From IMG/VR virus record IMGVR_UViG_3300025652_000241, positions 1 through 34,831 of that record: a stretch of 34,831 bases of DNA, one strand, 5' to 3'. Within the stretch, counting starts at the first letter, position 1, and every line of letters begins with the position of its first letter. The stretch is from a virus. The notes under the pieces were generated by a model that was not told the DNA's origin, did no database searches, and worked only from the letters and a program-made list of their open reading frames with translations. Shown in pieces: positions 20,855 through 29,065 of the stretch. A program made the translations under genes and the position numbers.

Positions 20855-21072
20855 AAAAGAAGAAATGGCTTATCGATGATAGCGGTAAGGAGGTGATAAT
20901 CGAAGCGCTGACGATGTGGGGCGCTCTGGGCATTCACTTTACAGGCGACCGTTTTGGTTTAAGTAATGAGTGGCAGTTTACAACAACAAAGACAGGTTGG
21001 ATTCTTGCAGTAGATGGCGCAGAACGAAAGTTTGGCCGGCAGAAAATTAAACTAAAGGAAATTGAAGAGTAA
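20851..21072 (+). CDS. Small unknown protein, 73 aa
   Basis: MKKKKWLIDDSGKEVIIEAL, with Trp-containing turns (WGALGIHF, NEWQFTTTKTGWIL). Basic and beta-rich. Start overlaps the previous stop (ATGA), indicating translational coupling. Confidence 0.6.
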   Translation: MKKKKWLIDDSGKEVIIEALTMWGALGIHFTGDRFGLSNEWQFTTTKTGWILAVDGAERKFGRQKIKLKEIEE

Positions 21073-21084
21073 TTAACATTTAAA

Positions 21085-21171
21085 GGTCGTGTGCTGGAAT
21101 CGGTTTACAGAGCAGTCTTAAAAACTGCTGGGGGTTACCCCATATGGGTTCGAGTCCCATCACGACTACCA
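21085..21171 (+). tRNA. tRNA-Leu (TAA)
   Basis: Acceptor GGTCGTG/CACGACT (one G-U), anticodon stem GCAGT/ACTGC with loop CTTAAAA (TAA at 21119-21121), long variable arm TGGGGGTTACCCCA, T-loop TTCGAGT, CCA encoded. Reads UUA. Confidence 0.93.
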
Positions 21172-21182
21172 TTTTAAATAAT

Positions 21183-21359
21183 ATGTGGGAGGTATGGTGC
21201 AAAGCAATAGGCCACAAAGCCTATTCAGATAATAACAAGGCTGATAAAGTCGCCATCATTAGGAGTGTGTGGATAGTCCTGCATGTAGTGACTTGTGTTT
21301 TTATCATCTTAAACGCGATCGCAACACACGGTTTTGGCCTTATCGGAATGGAACACTGA
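21183..21359 (+). CDS. Single-pass membrane protein, 58 aa
   Basis: MWEVWCKAIGHKAYSDNNKA then a hydrophobic helix at about 26-47 (IRSVWIVLHVVTCVFIILNA). The start follows tRNA-Leu by 11 nt. The gene's final codons (GAA CAC TGA) are part of the next GGAACACC promoter, so the coding end and promoter are fused. Confidence 0.6.
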   Translation: MWEVWCKAIGHKAYSDNNKADKVAIIRSVWIVLHVVTCVFIILNAIATHGFGLIGMEH

Positions 21360-21365
21360 TATAAT
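21350..21365 (+). promoter_or_regulatory. GGAACACC-type promoter (GGAACACTGATATAAT)
   Basis: TATAAT ends 5 nt before the ATG at 21371; the TGA stop of the upstream gene lies inside the element. Confidence 0.7.
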
Positions 21366-21370
21366 ATAGT

Positions 21371-21646
21371 ATGGCAGATAAAATTACAGTAAAAAGCAGA
21401 TATGGTGATGAGAGAGTATTTGAAATACTGAGCTCAGATAAGATTGCATATGTATTTACTGATGATCATGTTGGAATGTCAATGGACGCTGAAGGCAAGT
21501 TATCCTCAGTTGATCCAAGTGGTGGGCCATATATTGGTGTAGGTACAAATCTCGGTGATGTGCATAAGGAATTAGAAGGCTTAACTGTTACGGAGATCAA
21601 ATATAATGATTCGAAAACAGGTGCTTACTATCTTACAGTAAAATAA
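21371..21646 (+). CDS. Small beta-rich protein, 91 aa
   Basis: Starts MADKITVKSRYGDERVFEIL; alternating beta strands and turns (YVFTDDHVGMSMDAEGKLSS, GPYIGVGTNLGDVH). No known motif. First of three closely packed genes (1-2 nt gaps). Confidence 0.6.
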   Translation: MADKITVKSRYGDERVFEILSSDKIAYVFTDDHVGMSMDAEGKLSSVDPSGGPYIGVGTNLGDVHKELEGLTVTEIKYNDSKTGAYYLTVK

Positions 21647-21647
21647 A

Positions 21648-21857
21648 ATGAATGAATACGAAGAAAAAGAAAATGCATGGCAAGAAGCGACTGACAATTG
21701 GGTTAAGTTGACTCTTGAGAAGTATGACAGATTCGAACCTGACGAACTGACTCAAGTCTTTATGCGAGGTCCGTTTGCTGGATGGAGTGAGCGTATGGTT
21801 GTTGAGTTAGCAATGGGTATGGATGACGCAAATAAGAAAGTACCGAGACATAAATAA
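21648..21857 (+). CDS. Small acidic helical protein, 69 aa
   Basis: Starts MNEYEEKENAWQEATDNWVK; helical, acidic, with a basic tail (KKVPRHK). One nt after the previous gene. Unknown. Confidence 0.6.
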   Translation: MNEYEEKENAWQEATDNWVKLTLEKYDRFEPDELTQVFMRGPFAGWSERMVVELAMGMDDANKKVPRHK

Positions 21858-21859
21858 TT

Positions 21860-22126
21860 ATGAAAGTAAAAATCAAAGCAGAACTAGACGACGAAGCATT
21901 TAAGACTGGAGACTTTATTCTAGAATTGAGTAAGATTCAAGAGGAGTACTTTGATAAGCTTATGGCTAAGGTTGAGAAAGAGAAATGGATAGAAGGTATG
22001 ACTAAGATCGAAATTCGCGATTGGCTATTTGATTATTGTTTCAATGGTCGGGGTAATGATGAAGCAGGATTCGAAGATACATTCTCAGAGAGTATCAATA
22101 AGTGTCTGAAATATGAGGTGGAGTAA
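21860..22126 (+). CDS. Small charged protein, 88 aa
   Basis: Starts MKVKIKAELDDEAFKTGDFI; a short strand then helices with many Lys and Glu (MAKVEKEKWIEGMTKIEIRD). Last gene of the plus-strand small-gene cluster; converges on the minus-strand membrane gene with a 7-nt gap. Unknown. Confidence 0.6.
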   Translation: MKVKIKAELDDEAFKTGDFILELSKIQEEYFDKLMAKVEKEKWIEGMTKIEIRDWLFDYCFNGRGNDEAGFEDTFSESINKCLKYEVE

Positions 22127-22133
22127 TTATCTT

Positions 22134-22454
22134 TTAATTCTTCGCGTTGTCTGCCGTAATCTCTAAAGTACGAGCGATCTTTTCTACTTCGTCTAAGTGC
22201 TTTTCGATGTACTGTAATCTTAGATTTTGTTCAGCATCTTCAGGCAAGGCACCGAGTTCGCCTCTCGGCCATTTAATACGAAACTCTGTATTCGCTCCAA
22301 TCTCTACATCACGAATATTTCGATCGTGCTCAAGCTGAGTAATTCTAGATGTAACATTGATATACCCGGTGACACTAACTGCTACCATAAAGATTAGTGC
22401 TAAAAGGTTACGAAGTGGTATGTTTATATTGGTGTTTTCGTTTAGATCAACCAT
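22134..22454 (-). CDS. Single-pass membrane protein with periplasmic coiled coil, 106 aa
   Basis: MVDLNENTNINIPLRNLLAL; membrane helix at about 15-33 (RNLLALIFMVAVSVTGYIN), then a heptad-rich helix (SRITQLEHDRNIRDVEIGAN) and a second helix at the C-terminus (LRLQYIEKHLDEVEKIARTL). Topology resembles inner-membrane spanins or fibre-assembly helpers. The start at 22454 is set by ACTAAATA, 5 nt upstream; nine extra upstream codons are possible but would cover the promoter. Lies between the small-gene cluster and the lysis genes. Confidence 0.65.
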   Translation of the reverse strand: MVDLNENTNINIPLRNLLALIFMVAVSVTGYINVTSRITQLEHDRNIRDVEIGANTEFRIKWPRGELGALPEDAEQNLRLQYIEKHLDEVEKIARTLEITADNAKN

Positions 22455-22459
22455 ATTAA

Positions 22460-22467
22460 TATTTAGT
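22460..22467 (-). promoter_or_regulatory. Late promoter ACTAAATA
   Basis: 5 nt before the ATG at 22454. Confidence 0.65.
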
Positions 22468-22516
22468 TGTATATGTATCACTTTTTGTTAGTATTACCAA
22501 ACTACATCATTTAAGA

Positions 22517-22543
22517 CCTCAGCCTTCCAGCTGAGGTTTTTTT
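22517..22543 (+). terminator. Rho-independent terminator
   Basis: CCTCAGC (22517-22523), loop CTTCCA, GCTGAGG (22530-22536), then seven T. It ends plus-strand transcription from the small-gene cluster, after reading through the antisense gene at 22134-22454. Confidence 0.9.
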
Positions 22544-22742
22544 GTCTATACCCTAGCATGCTTATACGTAATACACAGTGTGTGCTGCAAAGACAATCTA
22601 CGCTAACAAGGGGGATCACATTTTATACATAACTCTACACCACGGGATGGAATGTTCATACTAACGCAGGACAGCACATGTGTTAAATATAATAGAGGCA
22701 CTAAAGTTACTAATGTTGTTGTTGCGATAGTGAAGAGCTATA
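22544..22742. other. Intergenic region before the lysis genes
   Basis: About 200 bp with no convincing gene. A 31-codon frame (22652-22747) is open but lacks a promoter-spaced start, and its stop lies in the next late box. TTAAATATAAT near 22683 could be a weak -10. Nothing else is seen. Confidence 0.4.
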
Positions 22743-22750
22743 CATAAATA
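22743..22750 (+). promoter_or_regulatory. Late promoter CATAAATA of the lysis pair
   Basis: 5 nt before the ATG at 22756. Confidence 0.7.
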
Positions 22751-22755
22751 CATAT

Positions 22756-23100
22756 ATGAAAATACCAATTATTAATTATATTAAGCGATATTGGCCGCTT
22801 TTACTTGTTCTCGGATTGCTTATCTTTGCATACACTTCCGGAACACTTGCAGTGGCCATGAAGGGCCTTCTGCTTATTCCTATCTTTACTCTTACCGCTT
22901 GTGCTTCTGGCTTACTCCTTCGCAATGTTTATAATAGATCAACGACTGATCGTTACGTTGATGATAAAGAGTGGATCAATAGAGATTGGGACTCACTAAC
23001 ACCATGGCAAAGAATTCTTATTACAAAGATCGAAGCTCTAACATACTTTGCTGGCGGGGCACTTATTGCCGCTGGTTTAGTTATAATTATTAATGTATAA
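22756..23100 (+). CDS. Membrane protein, candidate holin, 114 aa
   Basis: Three hydrophobic segments: about 11-29 (YWPLLLVLGLLIFAYTSGT), 33-55 and 91-113 (ALTYFAGGALIAAGLVIIIN), with a charged loop between (RSTTDRYVDDKEW). Its end overlaps the endolysin start by 8 nt and both share one late promoter, so a holin or other lysis-membrane role is the best guess. No family motif seen. Confidence 0.6.
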   Translation: MKIPIINYIKRYWPLLLVLGLLIFAYTSGTLAVAMKGLLLIPIFTLTACASGLLLRNVYNRSTTDRYVDDKEWINRDWDSLTPWQRILITKIEALTYFAGGALIAAGLVIIINV

Positions 23101-23767
23101 GCTCCTTGCATGCCTTGCGTGTCTCCTCCTATTAGCCTTTGCTAACCGCGGGCTAATAGGAGGCCCGACACCACCAAAGAGACATAACCCTCCTAAGCAT
23201 CATGAGGCATTATGGGATAGTGTTGAGATAAAAGGCTCACAAGTATTTCGAATCGATAAAGCTATCTCATTATATATTGACAATAAGCCTACATATGTGG
23301 CTATTGAGAAAATGAGAACTGGTGGTGTATCCTCTGCTGTCGTTTTTGTTTTACATGGTAGAGAGTCCACGTGGAGCTTCAAGAAGCATCTACATGAAGG
23401 GTCACCGCTAACTACAAGGACAAGATGGGTACCTAAGGGGAGACCTAAGGCTCCACCAGCCAACGGTATGTCTTATACGTTCTTAGAGTCAGCAGAAGAC
23501 GCCCTATATAAGTTAAAAGACCTCGAAAGTATCGATTGGTCAATATGTAACGACGCTCTATACAATATTGAGAAGTATAATGGATTAGGTTATCTTAAAT
23601 ACAGATCAATACACTCACCTTACTTGTGGGCTGGTACAAACCATTACACTAAAGGTAAATATGTTGCCGATGGTAGGTACTCATCTACAGCTATCGATAA
23701 GCAATTAGGCACATGCGCCATTCTTAAGAGAATGGCGGATAGAGGTATTGATATAGGATTTAAGTAG
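23093..23767 (+). CDS. Endolysin (phage lysozyme-type peptidoglycan hydrolase) with N-terminal signal
   Basis: A 224-residue protein. MYKLLACLACLLLLAFANRG is a signal peptide or signal-arrest helix (residues 2-17), possibly with a lipobox-like LAC. The enzyme core starts with FVLHGRESTWSFKKHLHEGS, where E91 (in HGRES) is a likely catalytic acid, and continues with LYNIEKYNGLGYL, SPYLWAGTNHYTKGKYVADG and GTCAILKRM, a pattern common to lysozyme-annotated proteins in many tailed phages. It would cut peptidoglycan for lysis, exported by its own N-terminus with the upstream membrane protein as partner. Ends 10 nt from the convergent groEL. Confidence 0.75.
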   Translation: MYKLLACLACLLLLAFANRGLIGGPTPPKRHNPPKHHEALWDSVEIKGSQVFRIDKAISLYIDNKPTYVAIEKMRTGGVSSAVVFVLHGRESTWSFKKHLHEGSPLTTRTRWVPKGRPKAPPANGMSYTFLESAEDALYKLKDLESIDWSICNDALYNIEKYNGLGYLKYRSIHSPYLWAGTNHYTKGKYVADGRYSSTAIDKQLGTCAILKRMADRGIDIGFK

Positions 23768-23777
23768 TTAAACTCAC

Positions 23778-25406
23778 TTACATCATTCCACCCATGGGTG
23801 AGCCCATTTCATGAGGTGCTTCGGCGCTAGCTGATGTGGGCTCATTTACAATTAAACATTCAGTAGTTAATAGCATTCCGGCGACTGATCCTGCATTCTG
23901 CAGAGCCGATCGCGTTACCTTTGTAGGGTCAACAATACCAGCTTCAAGTAAATCGACGTACTCATCTGTCGCTACATTATAACCTAGCCCTAATTCTAGA
24001 ATCTTAAGAACAATTTGTGACCCATCGACGCCAGCATTCTTGCATAGCTGTCTAATTGGAGCCTCAACAGACTTCTCAACTAATCGAGCACCGATAGCTT
24101 CATCACCTTCAAGGCGAGTAGCTGCCTCAGCAATGGCGCCCTTAGCTTTAAGCAGTGCAGTACCGCCACCAGGTACAATACCCTCTTCTACAGCCGCTCT
24201 TGTTGCTGCGAGTGCATCATCGACTCTATCCTTCTTCTCCTTCATTTCAGGTTCTGTTTGAGCACCTACATTAATAACACCAATACCACCCGTTAGTTTA
24301 GCTAACCGCTGTTGTAGTTGATCACGGTCGAAATCAGATCCTGATTGCTTAATCATTTCTTTAATTAGATCGACACGTGCTGCAATAGCTGGTGTATTAC
24401 CTCTACCGTCTACTATAGTAGTAGCTTCGCGAGTGATCGTTACCTTCCGAGCTTTTCCAAGATGTTCGAGTTTAATGTTTTCAAGTCGAAGTGTATCATC
24501 ACCAGTTACAACGGTGCCATCTGTAAGTGCTGCAATATCGTAGAGTGAGTCGCGGCGACGGTCTCCGAACCCGGGTGACTTAACTGCAGCGACGTTCAAT
24601 GTACCTCTTAACTTATTTACAACTAGTGCCGAGAGAGCTTCACCTTCAACATCCTCCGCGAGAATGAGTAGAGGCTGATTCTTCTTAGCAACAAGCTGTA
24701 GCAGTGGTAGTAGTTCATTTAGGTTAGTGATCTTTTTCTCGCATAGCAGAATTAGAGCATTATCAAACGCTACATCCATACTCGCCTCGTTTGTTACGAA
24801 GTGCGGACTAAGATAGCCTCTATCGAATTGCATACCCTCGACAACGTTCAATGTAGTTTCTAACCCAGAGCCTTCTTCTACAGTAATAGTACCGTCACTA
24901 CCTACCTTCTCCATAGCATCAGCGATAATATCGCCAACGTCTTTATCCCAGTTAGCAGATACAGTCGCAATCTGGCGAATGTCATTCATATCTTTAACCG
25001 GCTTGCTAATTGCTTTAATGCTCTCAACAGCTGCAGCTACTCCTTTATCAATACCTCTTTTAACAAATACCGGGTTAGATCCAGCTGCTACGCTCTTGAG
25101 GCCTTCCTGGTATATTGCCTCGGCAAGTACCGTAGCAGTTGTCGTACCATCCCCAGCACTATTAGCAGTACGGCTGGCTACTTCATGCACCATCTGTGCA
25201 CCCATGTTCTCGAATGGATCTGTTAATGAGATTTCCTTAGCGACCGAAACACCGTCTTTAGTTACAGCAGGTACACCGAATGACTTCTCAATCATTACAT
25301 TTCGACCTTTAGGTCCTAACGTAACCTTAACGGCTCTAGCTAGCGTCTTAACACCAGCCAGGATCTTTCTACGACCTTCATCGTCGAATAAAATTTGTTT
25401 GCTCAT
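23778..25406 (-). CDS. groEL: Chaperonin GroEL (Hsp60), full length
   Basis: A 542-residue chaperonin, close to the 548 of E. coli GroEL. It keeps TLGPKGRNV and [11 protein letters not shown] (apical nucleotide-binding segments, residues about 29-60), [12 protein letters not shown] (about 86-97), the family signature [16 protein letters not shown] (about 404-419), and a C-terminal MGGMM tail. It would fold proteins as a tetradecamer with a GroES-type lid; none is seen in this window, so it may use host GroES or a phage co-chaperonin elsewhere. The start [10 protein letters not shown] at 25406 is used, 6 nt after CATAAAATA; 15 upstream codons would cover the promoter. Its late promoter ties it to virion protein folding. 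Confidence 0.95.
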   Translation of the reverse strand: MSKQILFDDEGRRKILAGVKTLARAVKVTLGPKGRNVMIEKSFGVPAVTKDGVSVAKEISLTDPFENMGAQMVHEVASRTANSAGDGTTTATVLAEAIYQEGLKSVAAGSNPVFVKRGIDKGVAAAVESIKAISKPVKDMNDIRQIATVSANWDKDVGDIIADAMEKVGSDGTITVEEGSGLETTLNVVEGMQFDRGYLSPHFVTNEASMDVAFDNALILLCEKKITNLNELLPLLQLVAKKNQPLLILAEDVEGEALSALVVNKLRGTLNVAAVKSPGFGDRRRDSLYDIAALTDGTVVTGDDTLRLENIKLEHLGKARKVTITREATTIVDGRGNTPAIAARVDLIKEMIKQSGSDFDRDQLQQRLAKLTGGIGVINVGAQTEPEMKEKKDRVDDALAATRAAVEEGIVPGGGTALLKAKGAIAEAATRLEGDEAIGARLVEKSVEAPIRQLCKNAGVDGSQIVLKILELGLGYNVATDEYVDLLEAGIVDPTKVTRSALQNAGSVAGMLLTTECLIVNEPTSASAEAPHEMGSPMGGMM

Positions 25407-25412
25407 ATATAG

Positions 25413-25421
25413 TATTTTATG
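25413..25421 (-). promoter_or_regulatory. Late promoter CATAAAATA of groEL
   Basis: Box with one extra A, 6 nt before the chosen ATG at 25406. No CIRCE-type inverted repeat is visible. Confidence 0.55.
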
Positions 25422-25471
25422 GGTAAAAATCAAAAAATCAATAGTACACACTTATATTTTATGGTAAATAA

Positions 25472-25479
25472 CATAAATA
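25472..25479 (+). promoter_or_regulatory. Late promoter CATAAATA
   Basis: 5 nt before the ATG at 25485. Confidence 0.7.
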
Positions 25480-25484
25480 ATAAT

Positions 25485-26354
25485 ATGGCTAAATTATGGA
25501 CTCCTATTTTCCTACCCTTCGGTTCTTTAACGAACTGGTACGACTCGACCGATACTACTACATTAACCCTATCAACAGGCGATACAGTTGCAGATTGGAG
25601 AGATAAGAGTTATGATGCTAACAATCTTTCAGAAGCTGATTTTGCTGATTTACCTTTATATGGTACTACAAATATCAATGGCTTATCAACAGTTGACTTT
25701 GATGGTGGTACTGCTGTTAACTTAGATGATAATAGTGTTAATACACCTACTGATAGTAATTCTAATTTATATATAATATATGTAGGTTTTAATAACACAT
25801 GGACTCAAACATCAACGATGTTTAACTTCACCAACGTAGCCGGCGACAGTATGCTTTTGAGAAATGGCGGCGCGACAACCACACAATTGTTAATAAAAAA
25901 GGGCGCTGCCTTTAATTTAAATACGAATATAACCAAGCCTAATGATAACCGAACTGTTATATATACAATCGACTGTACAGATAGTAGTGATGTGACACTG
26001 GAGCTGAATTACACTAATGCACAAACTACTTCTCGCAACATCGCGAACAGTCCAGGCTTATATACCAGTCTTACATTAGGTGCGCAAAGTATTGATCTCA
26101 ATGGTCTTAATGGACAAGCTGGTGAATTTGTTGTTGTACAACAAGCCAACATGACACTTGAAGACAAACAAAAGCTTGAAGGCTATACAGCATGGAAGTG
26201 GGGCCAGGTAGCTAATCTACCAGGTGGCCATCCTTACGAGACTGCAGCACCTACTGTTACTGATGTAGAGTTTAGAAACAAGCTGTACGAAACATCAACC
26301 GAAGAAGGTACAGATAGATTCCGTAGATTGTTCGAACTTGGATTCGTTGGCTAA
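25485..26354 (+). CDS. LamG/concanavalin-like fibre protein, 289 aa
   Basis: The start MAKLWTPIFLPFGSLTNWYD is set by the late box 5 nt upstream; earlier in-frame ATGs are promoter-side. It opens with NWYDSTDTTTLTLSTGDTVA and ADWRDKS, and ends near LEGYTAWKWGQVANLPGGHPY. This combination marks a concanavalin-A-like (LamG) jelly-roll domain common in marine phage and bacterial surface proteins. It would bind glycans as an adhesin or decoration protein. It is the only plus-strand adhesin in this block and converges with the sulfotransferase, 4 nt apart. Confidence 0.75.
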   Translation: MAKLWTPIFLPFGSLTNWYDSTDTTTLTLSTGDTVADWRDKSYDANNLSEADFADLPLYGTTNINGLSTVDFDGGTAVNLDDNSVNTPTDSNSNLYIIYVGFNNTWTQTSTMFNFTNVAGDSMLLRNGGATTTQLLIKKGAAFNLNTNITKPNDNRTVIYTIDCTDSSDVTLELNYTNAQTTSRNIANSPGLYTSLTLGAQSIDLNGLNGQAGEFVVVQQANMTLEDKQKLEGYTAWKWGQVANLPGGHPYETAAPTVTDVEFRNKLYETSTEEGTDRFRRLFELGFVG

Positions 26355-26358
26355 TTGA

Positions 26359-27156
26359 CTACAGTTGATTTATCCAATCAAAGCTCTGTTTTATCTGCTC
26401 TGAGAACTCCTTACCTAAGACGTTATGCCAATCTGGCTTTAACGGCTTGACCACGTTACGGATCTTATGCTCACCGTAAGGCCAACCAAGTTCATGTTCA
26501 TCTGTATACTGTTCTACGTTTAGCGGATTGACCTCAAACCTATCCATTTCTAGATAGTCCCAGACTGCATTCATTGCTTCGACTGGGTTAGCGGTGAGAT
26601 CCTCTGCATGTACAAAGTGTAGTTTATCTTTATGTGTTTTAATTGCATCATGCAATCTCTCTACTGCAATACCAAGTGGTGGGGTATTGAGCCATCCCTG
26701 TGATCTCTTTTCAATGGTTGTCCAGTTCTGTGGATTCTGCTTTTCAATACCAACAAACCTTGACGGATGCTTCATTCTTAGCTTCTCAAAACTAGAAAGA
26801 ATGCCTCTTACATCTCTAACTGGCACTAATACTTTAGCATCTGGAAATACTTTATACAATTGATCCAAATGACCAATCCAGCTTCTACATTTGTCTACTA
26901 CAACAGGTCTATCAGTGTCATCATTGAAGGCATTTTGAATACCACCTCTTACAAAGTTAAGGTATTGTCTTTCACCATCTAATGGATTCTTGAATGTTTT
27001 GAACTCTTCTGTTTCAAAAAAGTCTCTAGCAATATATCCCATTTCATGAACACCAGATGTGGCAGTAGCATGCACCTCAGGGTTTTGAGCTAATAGGTTT
27101 TGGAGAAGAGTAGAGCAAGCTCTAGGAAGACCAGAAGTAAAATGAACTGTTTTCAT
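26359..27156 (-). CDS. PAPS-dependent sulfotransferase
   Basis: A 265-residue enzyme. FTSGLPRACSTLLQNLLA (6-23) is the 5'-phosphosulfate-binding loop of sulfotransferases (G-PRSGST pattern), and VPVRDVRGILSSFEKL (111-126) is the 3'-phosphate site with the expected Arg (R114) and Ser (S122). It would transfer sulfate from PAPS to a hydroxyl or amine on a glycan, lipid or protein. Marine phages carry such genes, but their targets are unknown. Lying among adhesin genes, it may modify virion glycans or the host surface. The promoter is unclear: TATAAT lies 8 nt before the ATG. Confidence 0.85.
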   Translation of the reverse strand: MKTVHFTSGLPRACSTLLQNLLAQNPEVHATATSGVHEMGYIARDFFETEEFKTFKNPLDGERQYLNFVRGGIQNAFNDDTDRPVVVDKCRSWIGHLDQLYKVFPDAKVLVPVRDVRGILSSFEKLRMKHPSRFVGIEKQNPQNWTTIEKRSQGWLNTPPLGIAVERLHDAIKTHKDKLHFVHAEDLTANPVEAMNAVWDYLEMDRFEVNPLNVEQYTDEHELGWPYGEHKIRNVVKPLKPDWHNVLGKEFSEQIKQSFDWINQL

Positions 27157-27199
27157 ATACTAGTATTATATATACTAATTAAAAAAAGTCAATACTTCA

Positions 27200-28492
27200 T
27201 TATGGTATGGCGGGGTAATTAGTCCAAGGAGCTATTGTTAGTCCAGTTCTTCCTTGGAATGATGCAGTATAACCTGTAGCATTAGGGCCTGTATAAATGG
27301 TAGTGAAGGTTGTGCCTTGTAAAGCGTCTACTCCAGTGAAACTAGAAGCTGGGGTATTGGTATATACAGCGGTTAAGCCAGTGCAGCCCATAAAAGCCTG
27401 TCCCTCAATAGTCGTAACACTATTTCCAATCGTTAACGAACCGTTAAAGCCAGCGCAATCATTAAAGGCAAACTGCCCAATACTTGTAACACTATTTTCA
27501 ATCGTTAACGAACCGTTAAAGCTAGTGCAACTTCTAAAAGCGCTACTCTCAATACTTGTAACACTATCTGGAATCGTCAATGAACCAGTTAAGCTAGTGC
27601 AACTTCTAAAAGCGCTACTCTCAATAGTTGTGAAGTTAGGATTAGTAGGTAAGGTTAATGAACCATTGAAGCCAGAGCAAGAACTAAAAGCACCAACTCC
27701 AATAGTTGTAACGCTATTTGGAATAGTTAATGCACCAGTAAAGCCAGAGCAATCATTAAAAGCATTCTGTTCGATAATCGTAACGCTAGCTGGGATAACC
27801 AATGAACCGGTAAAGCCGGACGCTCGACACAATCCATTTGCAATAGTTGTGAAGTTAGGATTTGTAGGTAGAGTTAATGAACCGGTGAGAGCATAGCAAT
27901 CCTGAAAAGCACCCAATTCAATAGTTGCGACGCTATCTGGGATAACCAAATCACCTGTTAAGTTAGTGCAAGCATAAAAAGCAAACTCCTTAATAGTTGT
28001 AACACTATCTGGAATAACTAGATTACCAGTAAACCCGTAACCATAACTAAATGACTCTTTACTAATAGTTGTAAAGTTAGGATTTGTAGGTAGAGTTAAT
28101 GAAGTAAACCCTGGGCACTCAGAAAAAGCATAACTACCAATACTCGTAACGCTATCTGGAATAACTAATGACCCAGTTAATCCTCCAGAATAATAAAAAG
28201 CATAACTACCAATACTTGTAACGCTATCTGGAATAAATAACGAGTCTTGTAAATTGAGGCCATATGCAAAAGCACTACTACCAATACTTGTACAGGATGT
28301 ACCAATCTGTAATCTACTTGACGTATTAAAGCCATTAGACTTCCAGTTGTTTGGAATATCACCGATTACTTCATCAAATATGACTTGACCGTCGCCCCAA
28401 AAAATAGTAGATGTACCTATATTGCCACCTTCTTCTTGTAGAGTCAGTTCAGTTACTCCGTTGGTAGTTAGTCCTGTGAATACTTTGCTCAT
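27200..28492 (-). CDS. BspA-type LRR adhesin with 13 repeats, 430 aa
   Basis: The N-terminal domain (1-75, MSKVFTGLTTNGVTELTLQE) is followed by about 13 LRR_5 repeats of 23-26 residues (IPDSVTSIGSYAF type, residues about 76-370) and a C-terminal cap (YTNTPASSFTGVDALQGTTF onward). Repeats of LTLPTNPNFTTI type recur every third unit (4th, 7th, 10th), so the array probably grew by three-repeat blocks. The cap is nearly identical to that of the next gene. LRR_5 proteins bind partner molecules at cell surfaces; this is probably a receptor-binding or decoration protein. Its start overlaps the upstream stop (TAATG). Confidence 0.8.
   Translation of the reverse strand: MSKVFTGLTTNGVTELTLQEEGGNIGTSTIFWGDGQVIFDEVIGDIPNNWKSNGFNTSSRLQIGTSCTSIGSSAFAYGLNLQDSLFIPDSVTSIGSYAFYYSGGLTGSLVIPDSVTSIGSYAFSECPGFTSLTLPTNPNFTTISKESFSYGYGFTGNLVIPDSVTTIKEFAFYACTNLTGDLVIPDSVATIELGAFQDCYALTGSLTLPTNPNFTTIANGLCRASGFTGSLVIPASVTIIEQNAFNDCSGFTGALTIPNSVTTIGVGAFSSCSGFNGSLTLPTNPNFTTIESSAFRSCTSLTGSLTIPDSVTSIESSAFRSCTSFNGSLTIENSVTSIGQFAFNDCAGFNGSLTIGNSVTTIEGQAFMGCTGLTAVYTNTPASSFTGVDALQGTTFTTIYTGPNATGYTASFQGRTGLTIAPWTNYPAIP
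27201..27376 (-). repeat. 176-bp adhesin-cap repeat, copy 1
   Basis: Aligns without gaps to 28493-28668 at high identity; encodes the C-terminal cap of two adjacent LRR proteins. Confidence 0.85.
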
Positions 28493-29064
28493 TATGGTAT
28501 GTTAGGGTAGTTAGTCCAAGCGGATATTGTCAAGCCTGTTCTTCCTTGGAATGAAGAGGTGTAGCCAGTAGCATTAGGGCCTGTATAAATGGTAGTGAAG
28601 GTTGTGCCTTGTAAAGCTTCTGTTCCAGTGAAACTAGAAGCTGGAGTGTTGGTGTATACAGCAGTTAATTGGCTGCAACTTAAAAAAGCAAAACCCTCAA
28701 TATTCGTGACACTTTCTGGAATAACCAATAGATCTAAGCTAGAGCAAAACAGAAAAGAGTTCTGTCCAATACTCGTAACGCTATTCGGAATAATCAAAGG
28801 GCCATTTAAATCGAAGCAACTATAAAAAGCATCACTACCAATACTTGTGCATGATGTACCAATTACCAGTCCTTGAACGTCGTTGTCGAAATAGAATCCA
28901 CTAGTAGAGGTAATATCTCCAACGACTTGCGTTACATCTCTCACACCAGTGCTACGTGTAACAACAGTAGGAGTGCCAAGATTAGGTAACGTGCCTTCGT
29001 TGGCGTCAAGCAAATTAAGTTCAACGACATTACCAGTCACATCTCCTTTGTACGTTTTACTCAT
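28492..29064 (-). CDS. Short BspA-type LRR protein, 190 aa
   Basis: Same layout as its neighbour but with only about four LRRs: an N-domain MSKTYKGDVTGNVVELNLLD, LRRs starting GTSCTSIGSDAFYSCFDLNG, and the cap VYTNTPASSFTGTEALQGTT. The cap DNA matches the larger paralogue. It may be a shortened duplicate produced by recombination within the repeats. Starts one base after the DUF4376-like gene. Confidence 0.75.
   Translation of the reverse strand: MSKTYKGDVTGNVVELNLLDANEGTLPNLGTPTVVTRSTGVRDVTQVVGDITSTSGFYFDNDVQGLVIGTSCTSIGSDAFYSCFDLNGPLIIPNSVTSIGQNSFLFCSSLDLLVIPESVTNIEGFAFLSCSQLTAVYTNTPASSFTGTEALQGTTFTTIYTGPNATGYTSSFQGRTGLTISAWTNYPNIP
28493..28668 (-). repeat. 176-bp adhesin-cap repeat, copy 2
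   Basis: Partner of 27201-27376; see that entry for the alignment. Confidence 0.85.
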
Positions 29065-29065
29065 A

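Noticed and set aside
22652-22747. A 31-codon reading frame before the lysis genes
   Set aside because: No promoter at the usual distance, ordinary composition, and the stop falls within the next late box.
25407-25451. A GroEL with 15 extra N-terminal residues
   Set aside because: The extension has no similarity to GroEL N-termini and is encoded by the promoter region.
27297-27896. Long plus-strand open frames opposite the LRR genes
   Set aside because: They mirror the antisense of a 72-bp repeat; composition is an artefact of the repeats.
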